The notes under the pieces are model-generated. The model saw only the letters and a program-made list of their open reading frames with translations. It was not told the origin of the DNA and did no database searches. Positions 61,859-64,000 of a stretch of DNA of 64,000 nt are shown in pieces. Origin of the DNA: Tubulanus polymorphus (taxonomy: Eukaryota > Nemertea > Palaeonemertea > Tubulaniformes > Tubulanidae). Position numbers and translations under genes: made by a program. The stretch is taken from contig NC_134025.1 of NCBI RefSeq assembly GCF_964204645.1, positions 29,852,001 through 29,916,000 of the forward strand, read 5' to 3'. The first letter of the stretch is position 1. Each line of letters opens with the position of its first letter.

Positions 61859-62069
61859 ATGATCGTCATACGTTTGATCAGTCTGTGTGTGATGGTGTCT
61901 GTAGTCAGCGGTGGTCTCGACAAATATTGTAACGAAGATGTAAAAGAAAGGAGTCCCCCGCGTGGTGCGATATGTGGGGGACTTTTATCAGATTTATTAC
62001 GGACAATATGTGGTACAGACGGCTTCTATGTTTATGGAGCTCACATGAAAAAACGTCAACATGGAATCG
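61859..62069 (+). CDS. Insulin-like peptide precursor, first coding exon (signal peptide and B chain); partial
   Basis: Secreted peptide hormone of the insulin family. The exon encodes 70 aa plus one base, ending at ATCG|GTGAGT. A signal peptide (1-18, LISLCVMVSVVSG) is followed by a B chain with ICGGLLSDLLRTICG. The core Cys39 and Cys51 have exactly the B7-B19 spacing of insulin, with Gly at B8, Leu at B11 and B15, Gly at B20, and G-F at B23-B24. An extra Cys24 precedes them, and SPPRG stands just before the first core Cys, as in molluscan-type insulins. The dibasic/tribasic KKR (64-66) marks the B/C cleavage. No A-chain motif (CC..C) was seen in 62070-64000, so that exon lies beyond the window. 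I chose the Met at 61859, because an earlier in-frame Met lies upstream of a likely acceptor. Confidence 0.82.
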
Positions 62070-64000
62070 GTGAGTAGCAAAAATGTTAACATTGACATCC
62101 TTTTTGGTTTCTGACTGTATTTTAAAAGAAATCATCGAAGTTCGTTGGACAAACTTTTTTAAATAAATAAATATTGATAATTAGATAAATATGAATAATG
62201 TTGACCTTGTGAATAAAGATGCGATGAACTTTCGACGCATTGGTTTTCAATAATATTTCAATTAATTTCTTGAGAAAAAAGATTTTTTCTTGTTGGGACA
62301 GTTGCAAGCAGTTGAACATAAAATGTTCAGTTTTTAATCTTAAATTTGTGGTTAGTGGGTTATAATCATGTGATCTGTTACCGTGTCTGAGTGTACAGGT
62401 GATTCGACTAACACGTTTTATCATTAATCATAATCTAAAGAATCGAACAAAATAGTTCATCAAATCGAAATCCTTGGTTAAACAGTCGTAACGACTATAG
62501 ATTTTAAATGTTGGTGAAATATGTGAATTTACCTTAACAGACAGAGATATTTTATATTTGCAATTTATGATTTGTATGACGTTAAATTTACAATATCTAT
62601 CTCCAATATTAGAATAACAATTTACAGTAATACTTTACAATCGTTGATTTTCATTTTCCAAAAAAAAAGTATGAAAATTGTATCCAAATTTCTTTCAAAA
62701 TCTTGGTACTGTTCGGGAATTGGCCTAAATTGATGATCAAACGATTGATTTAAATTTAGTGAATTTGATCTATAATAACGTTATATATATTGCTATCAAT
62801 TTTCATATCTTCATGAAAACGACGATCAATTAGAAGACTTTAAATAGCAGATTGGAATTCCTGATTTACTCCGTATTACGTGAACGTCAATTAACCGATA
62901 ATTTTACTAATATTTCAATAGACCATTTATTAATAGAAATTACATCGCATCGTATCTAAAGTACAGGTGACCTGTCAGAGTTAATGATTTCCTGGGTAAG
63001 TGGACCAGTTCTATTGCCACATAAGTGTCATACTCAAAATGACGAGTTATAACATGTATAGGGGGATAGTTTACGGAATCAGATAAGAAATCATTCAGTT
63101 AACTTAAACAAAACTTAGGCTTCAGGCAATTCTTTATCATTTCTTCATTTCTTCATTCATTTTATCGTTAATCGATTTAGCGGTACATATATAAATCCTT
63201 TAGATATGAAAACAACTGTAAAAGTGGGTTCAGAATCTGGTTCGACAGTTCGACGGTATGAATTTGAATCCATGGTTGAAACATGGATGAACTAGCTTTA
63301 ACTCTACAACCAAACTTTAAAAAACTGAAATGAACAAGTTTAGATTCAGGGGACTGTGGAACCAGGTCCAACACCATTTCCTCATAATCTGTATGAATGA
63401 TAGTATAGGCTATATACAAAAATACTCTTCGCGCTAAAATTATACGTGCGCGTGCAAGTTGTTTTTCTTGTCACTGGAAAACACGTTGTGATCAGAAAAA
63501 AACCTCGCGTCTTATATTTGCCGACGGAAAAAAAGTTATGAAAAAACACGAGACAGTGTTGAAAAAATAGTGTTTGTCGTTGGATCAACACCTCTGCTAC
63601 ATCCGGAAACTGTCCTCGATAGAATAACAAATTATCTAAACATAGTCGAACATCCATTACTTCCATCCCTCCCTTCTTCAAGAACATGTCTCCCTAAAAA
63701 TACATTGTACAATTTATCTGTGTATTTTTGTCGATGTCGATATTTCTATCATTGTAGATATCTTAGCTACATTGTTTTTCCCAATTAGAGAATTGACAAC
63801 TGAATATCATTAGTTGCTAGAGAGCCTATTTAATATTCGATGATTGGTATCTATGATAAGAATTATATTATGTAACTTTAAAAATTATGTAGATCACATT
63901 ACAATAAGACATGTATATAGTTTACATTCGGGTCATTGTTGATTCCCTGTAAGATAAGTTGTGTTTATGTTTACTCGAGGGGATTACCTGACGACGACCT
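62070..64000. other. Insulin-like gene intron, continuing past the window
   Basis: AT-rich. No A-chain-like Cys pattern and no other domain found on either strand. The 101-codon minus ORF near 63382-63687 has no family signature. Confidence 0.5.

Overview
This is animal nuclear DNA: AT-rich, intron-rich, with GT..AG introns, GPCR paralogues, minisatellites and many small DNA-transposon footprints. The insulin B chain near the right end has a Pro-Arg-Gly block before its first core Cys and an extra upstream Cys. These are traits I associate with molluscan and other lophotrochozoan insulins, so a lophotrochozoan (a mollusc or close relative) is my best guess. The species cannot be named from this window.

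Layout. (1) 1-9381: no gene I can support. It holds two G-rich minisatellites (41 bp and 26 bp periods), a perfect hairpin, a 176 bp inverted-repeat element and probably the 3' UTR of the next gene. (2) 9382-37926, minus strand: a complete F-spondin gene rebuilt as 14 coding exons (2343 nt, 780 aa, all phases consistent). The order is signal peptide, reeler, spondin_N, two TSP1, Kunitz, two TSP1. The reeler domain is split over three exons spanning more than 20 kb. The introns hold a 302 bp hAT-like MITE, a 59 bp tandem repeat and tRNA-like fragments. (3) 38717-41585, minus strand: two intronless, nearly identical class A GPCR genes in tandem. They are set among short decayed GPCR fragments and repeated flanks up to about 42.3 kb. 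(4) 44388-55936, plus strand: a complete calcyphosin-2-like (CAPS2) gene of 16 coding exons (1812 nt, 603 aa) with EF-hands at its C-terminus. Its last intron holds a 6.1 kb DIRS-type tyrosine-recombinase retrotransposon (49566-55684) in the same orientation. All three element reading frames (gag-like, RT/RNase H, tyrosine recombinase) are open, the inverted terminal repeats are intact, and there is a textbook internal complementary region. (5) 55937-61600: mostly empty, with a foldback element, a GC-rich repeat and one doubtful pair of minus-strand exons. (6) 61601-62069, plus strand: TATA box and first coding exon of an insulin-like peptide (signal peptide, B chain and KKR site). The A-chain exon must lie beyond the window.

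The host genes are functionally unrelated: a matrix/axon-guidance protein, orphan receptors, a calcium-binding protein and a peptide hormone. No operon-like logic is expected. The most rewarding objects are the apparently intact DIRS element with shared AT dinucleotides at its ends, the GPCR pair with a strong 5'-to-3' gradient of divergence, and the Kunitz-bearing F-spondin.
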